From: Streptomyces sp. WAC 04229
Lineage (GTDB): Bacteria > Actinomycetota > Actinomycetes > Streptomycetales > Streptomycetaceae
Assembly: GCF_003947455.1 (NCBI RefSeq)
Contig: NZ_QHJH01000045.1
Location: 1-45,222 of the forward strand
DNA length: 45,222 bases
Direction: 5' to 3'
Shown: positions 15,132 through 23,713 of the stretch, in pieces
Layout of the letters: each line of letters begins with the position of its first letter
Numbering within the stretch: position 1 is the first letter of the stretch
Notes under the pieces: model-generated
Seen by the model: only the letters and a program-made list of their open reading frames with translations
What the model was told of the DNA's origin: nothing
Database searches by the model: none
Made by a program: the position numbers and the translations under genes

Positions 15132-16082
15132 TCAGTCCCCGCTCGCGGCGTCGGCGAAGGCGGTGCGCAGGTGTGCCGCGACCTGCCCGACGGCGCGGCG
15201 GGCCGCGTCGAGCGTGCCGGACATGGTGAAGAAGCCGTGGGCCAGCCCCGGGTAGCGGGTCGACTCGACGGGCACGCCGCTCGCCCGCAGCCGTGCTGCG
15301 TAGCTCTCGCCCTCGTCGCGCAGCGGGTCGTACTCGGCGGTGATGACCAGGGCGGGCGGCAGGCCGGAGTGGTCGGGGGCCCGCAGCGGTGAGGCGAGGG
15401 GGTGCGTACCGTCCCGCGGGGTGGCGAGGTAGTTGTCCCAGTACCAGTGCACCGACTTGTCGTTGAAGAGCAGCGGGTCGGTGTTCTCCCGGCGCGACGG
15501 GGTGTCCGCCAGGTAGTCGGTGTTCGGGTAGACGAGCACCTGGGTGACGAGGTCCGGGCCGCCCTCGTCGCGGGCCATGAGGGTCACGGCCGCGGCGAGG
15601 TTGCCGCCCGCGCTGTCACCGGCGACGGCCAGACGGCTCGCGTCCCCGCCGAACCGGCCGGCGTGCTCCGCGGCCCACCGCACGCCCGCGAAGCAGTCCC
15701 GGGGTGCCGCGGGGAACTTGTGCTCGGGGGCCAGTCGGTAGCCCACGGCGACGACGAGGCAGCCCGCGGAGTTGGCCAGGTGCCGGCACAGCGCGTCGCT
15801 GGTGTCCAGCGAGCCCAGGGTCCAGCCGCCGCCGAAGAAGTAGACCAGCACGGGCAGCGGCCCCTCACCCGACGGGCGGTACACGCGCAGCGGCAACGGG
15901 CCGCCCGGGCCGTCGAACGACAGGTCGTGCACCTCCCGCACCGGCTCGGGGGTGCCGGCCGCGCCCTGGACGTCCGCCAGGTCGGCCGCTCGCGCCTCCT
16001 GGAGCGTCATCGTGTAGAGCGGCCGGACGCCGTGCTCGGCGCGCCGGTCGTAGAGGGCCTGCAACTGCGGGTCAAACGGCAT
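15132..16082 (-). CDS. HSL-family alpha/beta hydrolase (esterase)
   Basis: A 316-residue hormone-sensitive-lipase-type esterase. The oxyanion motif reads YFFGGGWTLG, with Phe in place of the conserved His of HGGG. The nucleophile elbow is GDSAGGNLAA. The acid is in EYDPLRDEGE and the histidine in GLAHGF. The cytosolic substrate is unknown; it could release or trim an ester intermediate. It starts inside the end of the TetR gene (11-bp overlap) and ends 2 bp before the aminotransferase start, so the three form one operon. Confidence 0.85.
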   Translation of the reverse strand: MPFDPQLQALYDRRAEHGVRPLYTMTLQEARAADLADVQGAAGTPEPVREVHDLSFDGPGGPLPLRVYRPSGEGPLPVLVYFFGGGWTLGSLDTSDALCRHLANSAGCLVVAVGYRLAPEHKFPAAPRDCFAGVRWAAEHAGRFGGDASRLAVAGDSAGGNLAAAVTLMARDEGGPDLVTQVLVYPNTDYLADTPSRRENTDPLLFNDKSVHWYWDNYLATPRDGTHPLASPLRAPDHSGLPPALVITAEYDPLRDEGESYAARLRASGVPVESTRYPGLAHGFFTMSGTLDAARRAVGQVAAHLRTAFADAASGD

Positions 16083-16770
16083 GATGCCTCCGTTCCAGGC
16101 CCGCGATCACTGCGGTCGCGGGCGGTTCAAGGGTGTCGGGCAGCACGGACGGGTCCGTCGCGATGCCGCGCAGCCGGGCGACGATGCCGTCGGCGGCCCT
16201 GCCGTAGCAGGCGAAGTTCCCGTGCAGCACGGACTCCGCGTTGGCCATCTCCAGCAGGGCGACGAGCTCGAAGGCGAGCTGGGCGGCGTCGGCGTCCGCG
16301 CGGACCTCGCCGGCCGCCTTCGCCTCGTCGATCGTCTGCTCCACGAGGGTGAACCAGTTGCCGTGCGCGCCCGCCACGGCGTCGTGCACCTTGCCCTGGC
16401 GGGCGTCGTACTCGGCGGACACCGAGTAGAAGAAGCACCCGCCGGGGAAGACGCGCTGAGCCGAGTAGGCCAGCCAGTTGCCGCACAGGCAGCGGAGCCG
16501 GCCGAGGCCGGCGGGCAGGTCGCGGGCCGGCTGCACCACGCGGGCGATGAAGACCTTGATGGCGGCGCGCACGGTGGCGAGCTGCAGTTCCTCCTTCGAT
16601 CCGAACAGGGCGAAGACGCCGCTCTTGCTGAGGTTCAGCTCACTCGCCAGGCGGCCGAGCGACAGCCCCTCCAGGCCTTCCACCGACGCGATCGCGACGG
16701 CTCGCTGGAGGATCGCCCGCCGGGTCCGGTTGCCCCGTTCGATCCGTCCGTCCGTGTCTGTTCTTGCCAA
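16072..16770 (-). CDS. TetR-family regulator (paralogue 1)
   Basis: A 232-residue TetR protein. The HTH (about residues 35-60) has the recognition stretch LSKSGVFALFGSKEELQLA. The middle holds FPGGCFFYSVSAEYDAR, as in TetR_C families with a ligand pocket. The start is a TTG at 16770 preceded by GAGGAGG at ideal spacing; no ATG in frame gives a sensible N-terminus. It is strongly similar along its length to the TetR at 36094, with almost the same recognition helix, so both should read the same operator. A candidate operator lies at 16834 between this gene and the divergent oxidase gene. It probably represses its own operon and the cluster. Confidence 0.85.
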   Translation of the reverse strand: MARTDTDGRIERGNRTRRAILQRAVAIASVEGLEGLSLGRLASELNLSKSGVFALFGSKEELQLATVRAAIKVFIARVVQPARDLPAGLGRLRCLCGNWLAYSAQRVFPGGCFFYSVSAEYDARQGKVHDAVAGAHGNWFTLVEQTIDEAKAAGEVRADADAAQLAFELVALLEMANAESVLHGNFACYGRAADGIVARLRGIATDPSVLPDTLEPPATAVIAGLERRHHAV

Positions 16771-16833
16771 GGAACACCTCCTCGATGCCTCCCACCGGGT
16801 GCGTCCGCCGTGACCAGCCGGTTCCAGGTTTAT

Positions 16834-16854
16834 GTGGACGACCGTGCGGTCATG
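16834..16854. promoter_or_regulatory. TetR operator-like palindrome in the TetR1/HmO divergent region
   Basis: GTGGACGACCGTGCGGTCATG contains the same ACGACCGTGCG core as the site at 13701. It matches most closely the site upstream of the second TetR gene (36811), which also starts GTGGACG and continues GTGCGGT. It lies 64 bp upstream of the TetR1 TTG and about 93 bp upstream of the hydroxymandelate oxidase start, so it could control both directions. Confidence 0.6.
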
Positions 16855-16946
16855 TGGGAGAGTTCGGTCAGTGTACGCGCGTGCGGTTACTTCGGAAGCA
16901 CGGTCGAACACGCCGGAACAGGCCGAGAACACGGGGGTGTTCGCTG

Positions 16947-18023
16947 ATGTCGTTGGCGCTTCACGAGTACGAGGCGGTGGCCAGGGAGCGGCTCGCCGGC
17001 CCGGTCTTCGACTTCCTGGCGGGCGGCAGCGGGACCGAGTCGATGCTGTCGGCCGCCCGCGACGCCTTCGACCGGATCCGGCTGCGGCCACGCTGCCTCG
17101 TCGACGTCTCGGACTGCGACCCGCGCACGTCGCTGCTGGGTGCCGAACTGGCGGCGCCTCTCGGCATCGCCCCCATGGCCTACCACCGACTGGCGCACGA
17201 CGAGGGCGAGTCGGCGACGGCACGGGCGGCCGGAGAGGCCGGCGCACTGCTCACCGTCAGCATGTTCGCCAGCCGCACCCTGGAGGAGATCGCAGCCGCT
17301 GCGACGGGTCCGCTGTGGTTGCAGCTCTACTGGCTCAGACGGCGCCAGCCCATGCTCGACCTCGTCCGCAGGGCGGAGGAGGCGGGGTACCGGGCCCTGG
17401 TCCTGACGGTCGACGCCCCGCGGGTCGCCCACCGCCCGCGGGACGCGCGCAACGGCTTCGCCGTACCGGACGGCATCCGCGCGGTGAACATCGATCCCGC
17501 CGTCATGTCCTCCTCCCATACCGACCGGCCGGGCGAGTCCGCCGTCGCCCGGCATTCCCGCGAGCAGTTCGACCCTTCCGTCACCTGGGAGGACCTGGCC
17601 TGGCTGCGCGAACGCACGTCGCTGCCGCTCGTCCTGAAGGGCCTGCTCACCAAAGAGGACGCCGAACTCGCGGTGAAGCACGGCGCCGACGGAATTGTCG
17701 TCTCCAATCACGGGGGGCGCCAGCTCGATTTCGCCCGGCCCGCGATGGAGGCACTCCCGGAGATTGCCGAATCCGTATCGGGCCGATGTCCGATTGTCCT
17801 CGACGGTTCGATCCGGCACGGCGCCGACATCGCGAAGGCACTCTGCCTGGGCGCCGACATCGTTTTCGTGGGCCGCCCGGTCCTGTGGGGGCTCGCACAT
17901 TCCGGCCGCGCCGGCGTTCTTGCGGTGCTGCGGGTCCTCATGGACGAGTTCGAAGAAGTCATGTCCCTCATGGGCGCCCCGCGCATCCCGCTTTTCGGCC
18001 CCTCGGGAGTTACTCTCCGGTGA
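16947..18023 (+). CDS. hmo: 4-hydroxymandelate oxidase (HmO), FMN-dependent
   Basis: A 358-residue alpha-hydroxyacid oxidase of the glycolate oxidase/lactate dehydrogenase family. Visible features are PMAYHRLAHDEGE, the FMN-binding LQLYWLRRR, Lys231 (LVLKGLLTKEDAE) and the catalytic SNHGGRQLD with His255 and Arg258. The C-terminal phosphate-binding strands are LDGSIRHGADIAKAL and VGRPVLWGLA. It oxidises 4-hydroxymandelate to 4-hydroxybenzoylformate, the step between hydroxymandelate synthase (23710) and the HpgT-like aminotransferase (13795). It is the first plus-strand gene of the cluster, divergent from TetR1. Assignment to HmO rather than lactate oxidase rests partly on that context. Confidence 0.85.
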   Translation: MSLALHEYEAVARERLAGPVFDFLAGGSGTESMLSAARDAFDRIRLRPRCLVDVSDCDPRTSLLGAELAAPLGIAPMAYHRLAHDEGESATARAAGEAGALLTVSMFASRTLEEIAAAATGPLWLQLYWLRRRQPMLDLVRRAEEAGYRALVLTVDAPRVAHRPRDARNGFAVPDGIRAVNIDPAVMSSSHTDRPGESAVARHSREQFDPSVTWEDLAWLRERTSLPLVLKGLLTKEDAELAVKHGADGIVVSNHGGRQLDFARPAMEALPEIAESVSGRCPIVLDGSIRHGADIAKALCLGADIVFVGRPVLWGLAHSGRAGVLAVLRVLMDEFEEVMSLMGAPRIPLFGPSGVTLR

Positions 18024-18245
18024 ATTCACGCTGACCCCCGATCGCCACCCATTCATCTTTCCTCGACCGGATGAATGGTCATTCGGCATGCCCGGAAATA
18101 CCTGCTCAGAGACATCGCCGCAGTGCAACAGGTCACCAAAACTTCGCTTGCTTACTCACAGGTAGTGAGCAACGATGAATCTGGCGCCACCGAGAAATAG
18201 AGAAGGCCGCCGCTCGTTTCCACATTCCGATGGGTGGGGATTTAA
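18024..18245. other. Intergenic region with hairpin and dyad before the second ligase
   Basis: This 222-bp stretch is clearly less GC-rich than its surroundings. It holds a perfect 9-bp inverted repeat, CCATTCATC (18049-18057) and GATGAATGG (18070-18078), that may end the oxidase transcript. Further on is an imperfect dyad, TTACTCAC and GTGAGCAA, around 18153-18172, which could be a regulator site for the ligase. There is no T-run after the hairpin, so the terminator reading is tentative. Confidence 0.45.
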
Positions 18246-19718
18246 GTGAGGATAGCGGTGCCGAATAAGGCCGCTTGTCTCGAAGGCGCATGGATCGACG
18301 ACATATTACTCGAGGGGGACGGCGACAGGACTGCCCTCCACCTGGGCAGGCCGGTGCCCCTGGAGGAACTGCGCCTGCTCGTCGCCGGCGAACAGGACCG
18401 GCTGCGGGCCGCCGGACTGGTCGGCGGGGGCACGCTCGCCGTACGCATGCCCCCTTCCCTGGCCTGTGTCGTCGCCATGCTCGCCGGGTGGCGCGCGGGA
18501 GCCCAGGTCGCGCTGCTGGACCACCGGCTGACCACGTACGAGGTCGGCAAGGCGATAGCGCGGCTCACCCCGCAACTGGTCGTCGAGCCGGTCGAGGAGG
18601 CGACCGGCCGGCTGCGCGGCTTCTTCGACGTCACCGCCCGCATCACCCCTCTGCACGGCGGCCGTCCGGCCGCGTCACCCGACGCGCTGCTGCAGCTGAG
18701 CTCCGGCTCGACCGGACCCTCCAAGGTCATCGGCCGCCCGGTGGGCAGCCTCCTGGCGGAACTCGACCGGTACGCGCGGCTGGACGGCTTTCCCCGCAGA
18801 GGCGAACGCGTCGTCGTGCTGGCCTCGGTCGTGCACGTCCTCGGCCTCGTCGGAGGGCTGCTGCACGGACTCGCCTCCGGCGCGGAGGTGGTCCTGCCCG
18901 GTACCCAGACGGTCGACGGGGTCCTGCGCGCCGTAGCCGCGGGCGACGAACCCACCACCCTCCTGGGCGTCCCGTCCCAGGCCGCGCTCCTCGCCGCGCA
19001 CCGCAACCCGCCCCACCTTCCCCAGCTGCGCCGGATGATCGTCGGCGGCGAACCGGTCGCGGCGGACGTCCGGGAACGGTTCACCCGCCGGTACGGTGCC
19101 GGCCTCGGCGTCATGTACGGCATGACCGAGGCCGGCGTCATCGCCACCGACCTGACCGGAAGCACCGTGCCCGGCCTCACTCCGGCCCCCGGCATGAAGG
19201 TGCGCGTCGAGGACGGCCAGATCCTCCTCGGCCTGCCCCGGACGCCCTACGTGGGGCCGGCCGACCCGACGCGCTTCGTCGACGGCTGGCTGCGCACCAA
19301 GGACGCGGGCAGCTTCGGCGCGGACGGCCTGCTGACGGTGCACGGCAGGCTGGACGCGCAGGTCTCCGTCGGCGGGCTGAAGGTCGACCTCGCCGAGGTC
19401 GAGGAGGTCCTCACCTCGCTGCCGGGGGTCACCGACGCGGTGGTCGTCCGGGGCAGCGGCATCGAGGCCTTCGTGACCACGACGGGGCCGGACGTCCAGG
19501 CCGGCCTCGCCGCCCTGCTCGCGGCGCGGCTCGCACCGTACAAACGGCCGCGCGTCCTGCACGCCCTGCCCGAGATCCCACGTACCGTCACCGGAAAGCC
19601 GGTGCGCAACGCCGACGTCCTGCGGGCCGCCGTACGGACCGCGGCGTGTACCGCGGGCTCAGGTGCGGCCCCCGGAGGAGATCCGGCGCACCTGGACCCG
19701 GACACCGCCCTCGCCTGA
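18246..19718 (+). CDS. Stand-alone adenylating enzyme (amino/aryl acid-AMP ligase-like)
   Basis: A 490-residue ANL enzyme. The P-loop is LSSGSTGPSKVI, the A5 region is MYGMTEAG, the hinge region is GGLKVDLAEVEEVL and the C-terminal lysine is in RTVTGKPVRN. It is compact and lacks a carrier-protein domain, so it must act with a stand-alone carrier; the ACP at 20360 is the nearest. Downstream of the oxidase gene, it could activate 4-hydroxyphenylglycine or 4-hydroxybenzoylformate, but the substrate code is not readable by eye. The GTG at 18246 follows a GGTGGGGA stretch. Its last 60 bp overlap the end of the convergent PPTase gene. Confidence 0.8.
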   Translation: MRIAVPNKAACLEGAWIDDILLEGDGDRTALHLGRPVPLEELRLLVAGEQDRLRAAGLVGGGTLAVRMPPSLACVVAMLAGWRAGAQVALLDHRLTTYEVGKAIARLTPQLVVEPVEEATGRLRGFFDVTARITPLHGGRPAASPDALLQLSSGSTGPSKVIGRPVGSLLAELDRYARLDGFPRRGERVVVLASVVHVLGLVGGLLHGLASGAEVVLPGTQTVDGVLRAVAAGDEPTTLLGVPSQAALLAAHRNPPHLPQLRRMIVGGEPVAADVRERFTRRYGAGLGVMYGMTEAGVIATDLTGSTVPGLTPAPGMKVRVEDGQILLGLPRTPYVGPADPTRFVDGWLRTKDAGSFGADGLLTVHGRLDAQVSVGGLKVDLAEVEEVLTSLPGVTDAVVVRGSGIEAFVTTTGPDVQAGLAALLAARLAPYKRPRVLHALPEIPRTVTGKPVRNADVLRAAVRTAACTAGSGAAPGGDPAHLDPDTALA

Positions 19719-20324
19719 ACCGGCCCCGTCCGGACCGTCCGCGCCCTCACCCCGCAACGCGACGCCGACGACATGGCGGCCGCCGCCCACCTGAAGCGCC
19801 AGCGAGACGACACCCTCGGCGTCCGGCAGCGCGCGCGGGGCGGACGGCGGGTGCGGTCCGGGAGGCCAGGGCTCCGGCAACGGCATCGCCCGGCCCATGC
19901 CCCCGCCGCGCAGTCCGCGGCCCAGTGCCTTGCCGACCGCCTCCTTCTGCGTCCACAACCACAGGAAAGCCAGGGAGCGTTCCCGCTCGGGCAGCGCTCC
20001 GATCCAGGCCGCCTCCGCGGGGTGGAGCCACGCCCGGGCCATCGCCTCGGCGCGCAGCTCACGAACCCCTTCCAAGTCGACACCCACCGGCCACCGCCCC
20101 GACAGGGCGATCGCCAGTGCTCCACGCGTGTGGGCCACGCTCACGCTCAGCCCCTCACCGGCACCGCCCAGATACGGACGGCCGCCGGGCTCGTGCTCCA
20201 TCCAGACCTCGGACTCCGGGACGTCGAGCATCGCGGCCGCGTTCCGCAGCAGCAGCGAGCGTGCCGTCGTGCGCTCGTCCCCGTCCGTGGTGCACCACAG
20301 CACCGTCACCGTGTCCGGGTCCAT
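19659..20324 (-). CDS. Sfp-type 4'-phosphopantetheinyl transferase
   Basis: A 221-residue protein. GVDLEGVRE (metal-binding Asp and Glu) and LWLWTQKEAVGKALGRG (W-x-x-KEA-x-x-K) are the two core Sfp motifs; VSVAHTRGALAIAL precedes them. It activates carrier proteins by adding phosphopantetheine. I prefer the ATG at 20324 over the one at 20342 because the latter leaves only 17 bp to the divergent ACP gene and has no ribosome-binding site. It is the only minus-strand gene within the 18-32 kb stretch, convergent and overlapping with the ligase and divergent from the ACP. Confidence 0.85.
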   Translation of the reverse strand: MDPDTVTVLWCTTDGDERTTARSLLLRNAAAMLDVPESEVWMEHEPGGRPYLGGAGEGLSVSVAHTRGALAIALSGRWPVGVDLEGVRELRAEAMARAWLHPAEAAWIGALPERERSLAFLWLWTQKEAVGKALGRGLRGGGMGRAMPLPEPWPPGPHPPSAPRALPDAEGVVSLALQVGGGRHVVGVALRGEGADGPDGAGSGEGGVRVQVRRISSGGRT

Positions 20325-20359
20325 GCCCGGGTGCCCATCCATGAACAGGAGTCAATCAA

Positions 20360-20623
20360 ATGTCCGCTGAGGTCGAGAAGTTCATCATCGAGGCGCTGGA
20401 GAACATGAACTACGACGTGTCCGAGGTCACCGGCGACACCCCGCTCGGTCCGGCCGGACTGGACCTGGAGTCCCTCTCCGTCGCGGAGATCGCCATCCAG
20501 GTCGAGGACACGTACGGAGTGAAGTTCGAGGAGGACGAGATGGAGTCCGTCGCGCTCCTCACCGTCTCCGGGCTCGTCAAGGAGATCGTCGACCGGGCCG
20601 CCGCCGCTGCCGCGGCCAGGTGA
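20360..20623 (+). CDS. Stand-alone acyl carrier protein
   Basis: An 87-residue very acidic ACP with a strong AGGAG ribosome-binding site. The phosphopantetheine serine sits in GLDLESLSVAEI, in which a hydrophobic residue and Glu surround the canonical D-L-x-S-L. The recognition helix is VEDTYGVKFEEDEM. The C-terminus ends in an alanine run. It heads the plus-strand series ligase-ketosynthase-HmaS-PhyH-PDH-CreE-CreD, so it probably carries the substrate on which those enzymes act. Confidence 0.9.
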   Translation: MSAEVEKFIIEALENMNYDVSEVTGDTPLGPAGLDLESLSVAEIAIQVEDTYGVKFEEDEMESVALLTVSGLVKEIVDRAAAAAAAR

Positions 20624-20783
20624 GTCCCCGGCCGGCCACGGCCCGGCCCGCAGCCGCCTCCCCGCTCGCACGCCCACGCGGCGGGCGGGAGGGACGGCGG
20701 CACCGTACGCGCAGGTCAGGGCGGCATCAGCCGTACCCGACAAGTCACTGGCAACAAGGCCCGACACGTAGGGACACCCGGGA

Positions 20784-22433
20784 ATGAACCCGAACAACGA
20801 GCGCGCACAGCTCGCGGCCGATCAACGACTCGGCGTGGGCAACGTGCTGACCACACTGACCGAGCGGGGCACCGGCCTCGACACTCCGACCCTGACCTTC
20901 GACACCGAGGTCGACGGCCAACCGGCCTGGCGGGCCTTCACTCTGGCCGGGCTCGCCGAGCGCGTCGCCGCCCGGGCCTGCGCCCTGCACGCCCTCGGCG
21001 TCCGGCCCCGCGACCCGGTCGCCGTCTGGGTGACGGACGGCGCCGACCAGGTGCTCGGCTACCTGGCGCTGGCCCGCCTCGGCGCGATCCCCGCGCTCGT
21101 CAACGGCAGGCTGCCGGCCGAGCAGGCGGCCGAGTACATCAGGCGGCTCGGGGCCGTCGGAGTGATCGCCGACGGCCCGCACCGGGAGCTGCTGTCCTCG
21201 GCCGGCGGCTCGACGCCGCTGCTCGCCCACCCGGCCGACCTCGGCAAGGGCGATCCGGCCGAGGCGCCCGCGCCGTACCGGCACCACGGCGACGAGCCCG
21301 TGGTCATCACGCACTCCTCCGGGACCACCGGTCTGCCCAAGGCCGTCACCCACTCCCACCACAGCCTCTTCGCCGCCATCCGCCACCGGCTGTCCCTGCC
21401 CAGGGGCCAGGGTCTGGACCGGATGCTGGGAGCGCTGCCGTCGGCGCACGCGGCCACCGTCATCGCGGTGAACCTCGCCCTGACCAACCGCGCCCAACTG
21501 GCCGTCCTCTCCCGGCAGACCGGCACGCTGGTGCTGGACACCATCGAGTCCTGGCAGCCCACCAGCGTCCTCGGGTTCGCCGCCACCTGGTCCGAACTGG
21601 CCGGCGAGGACCTGTCGAAGCGCGACCTCACCTCGGTGCGCACCTGGTGGAACACCGGGGACTGCGCGCACGAGGCACACATCCGCAAGCTCATCGCCAA
21701 CGGCACGCGGGAGTCCGTCACCAAGCGGGGGCGGGTCACCCGGCCCGGCTCCTTCTTCGTGGACGGCCTGGGCTCCTCGGAGATGGGCCACTCCCAGTTC
21801 CACATCACCCACACCCCCGACACCAGCCGGTACGGCCGTTGCATCGGCAAGCCGCACGCCTTCTCCGACGTCGCCGTCGTGGACGAGGACGGCGAGAAGC
21901 TCGGTACCGGCGAGGTCGGCCAGCTCGCCATCAGCGCGCCGACGCTGTCGCTGGGCTACTGGAACGACTCGGTGACCACCTACCGCACCCGCCGGGACGG
22001 CTACTTCCTCACCGGCGACCTCGTCCACCGCGACGAGGAGGGCTACTACTACCACGTCGACCGGCTGGTGGACGCGGTCGACCTCGGCGACGGCCACCGC
22101 CTGTACACCATGCTGTGCGAGGAGCGCGTCCTCGCCGACTGCCCCGACGTGCTGGAGTGCACGGTCGTCGCGGTGCCGAGCGAGGGCCGGGTGGTGACCT
22201 CGGTGCTGCTCGTGCTGGACCCGGCGGCGGACGCCGGGGTGGACCGCACGGCCGAGGTGCTCGCCGCGCTGGACGAGCACGTGGCCCGCACGGTGGAGCG
22301 GGTGGTGGTGGTCGGCCCGGATCGCATTCCGCTGGGCGCGACCGGCAAGGTGCGCAAGATCCTGCTCCGTCGCCGCTTCCTGGACGGCGAGTTGCTGGGC
22401 CGGGACCCCTCTCCCAGGCAGGTGGCCGTATGA
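20784..22433 (+). CDS. ANL adenylating enzyme, candidate nitrite-using diazotase
   Basis: A 549-residue adenylate-forming enzyme. The P-loop is THSSGTTGLPKAVTHSH and the C-terminal lysine is in LGATGKVRKILLR. The A8 hinge region is unusual: DAVDLGDGHRLYTMLCEERV lacks the normal GxRIxxxEIE pattern, hinting at chemistry other than simple acyl-CoA formation. Known ATP-dependent enzymes that couple nitrite to an amine (CreM in cremeomycin, Tri17 in triacsin) are ANL homologues that sit with CreD/CreE pairs, as here. That role is inferred from context; the alternative is ordinary activation of an acyl or aryl acid for the neighbouring ACP. The stop overlaps the ketosynthase start (ATGA). Confidence 0.75.
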   Translation: MNPNNERAQLAADQRLGVGNVLTTLTERGTGLDTPTLTFDTEVDGQPAWRAFTLAGLAERVAARACALHALGVRPRDPVAVWVTDGADQVLGYLALARLGAIPALVNGRLPAEQAAEYIRRLGAVGVIADGPHRELLSSAGGSTPLLAHPADLGKGDPAEAPAPYRHHGDEPVVITHSSGTTGLPKAVTHSHHSLFAAIRHRLSLPRGQGLDRMLGALPSAHAATVIAVNLALTNRAQLAVLSRQTGTLVLDTIESWQPTSVLGFAATWSELAGEDLSKRDLTSVRTWWNTGDCAHEAHIRKLIANGTRESVTKRGRVTRPGSFFVDGLGSSEMGHSQFHITHTPDTSRYGRCIGKPHAFSDVAVVDEDGEKLGTGEVGQLAISAPTLSLGYWNDSVTTYRTRRDGYFLTGDLVHRDEEGYYYHVDRLVDAVDLGDGHRLYTMLCEERVLADCPDVLECTVVAVPSEGRVVTSVLLVLDPAADAGVDRTAEVLAALDEHVARTVERVVVVGPDRIPLGATGKVRKILLRRRFLDGELLGRDPSPRQVAV

Positions 22434-23713
22434 CCGCCACGCACCCGGCCGCGGTGATCACCGGGCTCGGCACCTTCACCCCGCTCGGCCGAGGCGCCGT
22501 CGACACCTTCGACGCGCTGTGCCACGGCAAGTCCGGTCTGCGCCGACCGCCCACGGGGCACCTGCTGGACGGCACGGTGGGCTCCGCCGGCATCGCCCCC
22601 GACATCGAGGCCCCCGAAGTACTGCCGCCCAGCGAGGGACGGCTCGTGGACCGCTTCGCCCTGATGGCCCTGGCGGCGGCCGACGACGCCCTCGCCGACG
22701 CGGGGCTCGTCGTCGGCCGCGACGCCGACCCGGAGCGGGTCGCGGTGGTCGTCTCCAGCGGCGCGGGCGGCCTGACCACGTACGAGGCTCAGGCCCACGA
22801 ACGCGTCAGCCGTGGCCGGACCGCGGTGAGCCCCTACCTGCTGCCCGGCATGCTGCCCAACATGGCGGCCGCTCGCATCGCCATCAAGCACGGCATCCGC
22901 GGCTGGAGTTCGGCCGTCTCCACGGCCTGCGCGGCGGGCGCCCACGCCGTGGCGGAGGCCGCCCGGCTGATCCGGTACGGCGAGGCCGACGTGGTGGTCT
23001 GCGGAGGCGCCGAGGCACCGCTCAACGCCACCTCGGCGCTGGCCTTCGACCACGCGCGGGCGCTGGCGCGCGGCTGGGACGACGACCCGGAGGCGGCCAG
23101 CCGCCCCTTCGACCGCCGCCGCAACGGGTTCGTCCTCGCGGAGGGCGCCGGGGTGCTGGTCGTCGAGCGCGCCGGGCACGCGGACGCCCGCGGCGCGGCC
23201 GGCTACGCCGACCTGCTCGGCTGGGGCGCCAGCACCGACGCCTTCAAGCCCACCGCGCCGCGCCCCGGCGGCGAGGGAGCCGCCCAGGCCATGCGCGGTG
23301 CCCTCCGGACGGGCGGTCGCACGCCCGACGAGGTCGGCTACGTCAACGCGCACGGCACCGCCACCAAGCTGGGTGACATCGCCGAGACCAGGGCGGTACG
23401 GGCCGTGTTCGGCGACCGCTCCCCGGCGGTGAGCAGCACCAAGTCGATGACCGGGCACCTGCTCGGCGGCTCGGGTGCCGTGGAGGCGGCCGTCTGCGCG
23501 CTCGCCGTCTCGCGCGGCATCCTGCCGCCCACCCACAACCTCGACGAGGTGGACCCCGCCTGCGACCTCGACCACGTGCGCGGCGAGGCGCGCCGCGGGC
23601 CCGTCGAGGCCGCCCTGTCCAACTCGTTCGCCTTCGGCGGTCACAACGTCAGCCTGCTCTTCGGCACGGCCAGTACCCGCACCACACGACAGCGAGAGGG
23701 AGAAGGCACGTGA
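22430..23713 (+). CDS. FabF/KSalpha-type ketosynthase
   Basis: A 427-residue beta-ketoacyl-ACP synthase with a complete triad: Cys167 (VSTACAAGAHA), His308 (NAHGTATKLGD) and His343 (STKSMTGHLLGGSG). It is FabF-like and has no separate chain-length factor next to it, so it is not a type II aromatic PKS minimal set. It is the only ketosynthase in the window and would perform one or a few decarboxylative condensations on ACP-bound substrates. No ketoreductase or dehydratase gene is adjacent. Its start and stop overlap the ligase and HmaS genes by 4 bp each. Confidence 0.9.
   Translation: MTATHPAAVITGLGTFTPLGRGAVDTFDALCHGKSGLRRPPTGHLLDGTVGSAGIAPDIEAPEVLPPSEGRLVDRFALMALAAADDALADAGLVVGRDADPERVAVVVSSGAGGLTTYEAQAHERVSRGRTAVSPYLLPGMLPNMAAARIAIKHGIRGWSSAVSTACAAGAHAVAEAARLIRYGEADVVVCGGAEAPLNATSALAFDHARALARGWDDDPEAASRPFDRRRNGFVLAEGAGVLVVERAGHADARGAAGYADLLGWGASTDAFKPTAPRPGGEGAAQAMRGALRTGGRTPDEVGYVNAHGTATKLGDIAETRAVRAVFGDRSPAVSSTKSMTGHLLGGSGAVEAAVCALAVSRGILPPTHNLDEVDPACDLDHVRGEARRGPVEAALSNSFAFGGHNVSLLFGTASTRTTRQREGEGT

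Noticed and set aside
20325..20342. ATG at 20342 as start of the Sfp-type PPTase
   Set aside because: It leaves only 17 bp to the divergent ACP start and has no ribosome-binding site on the minus strand.
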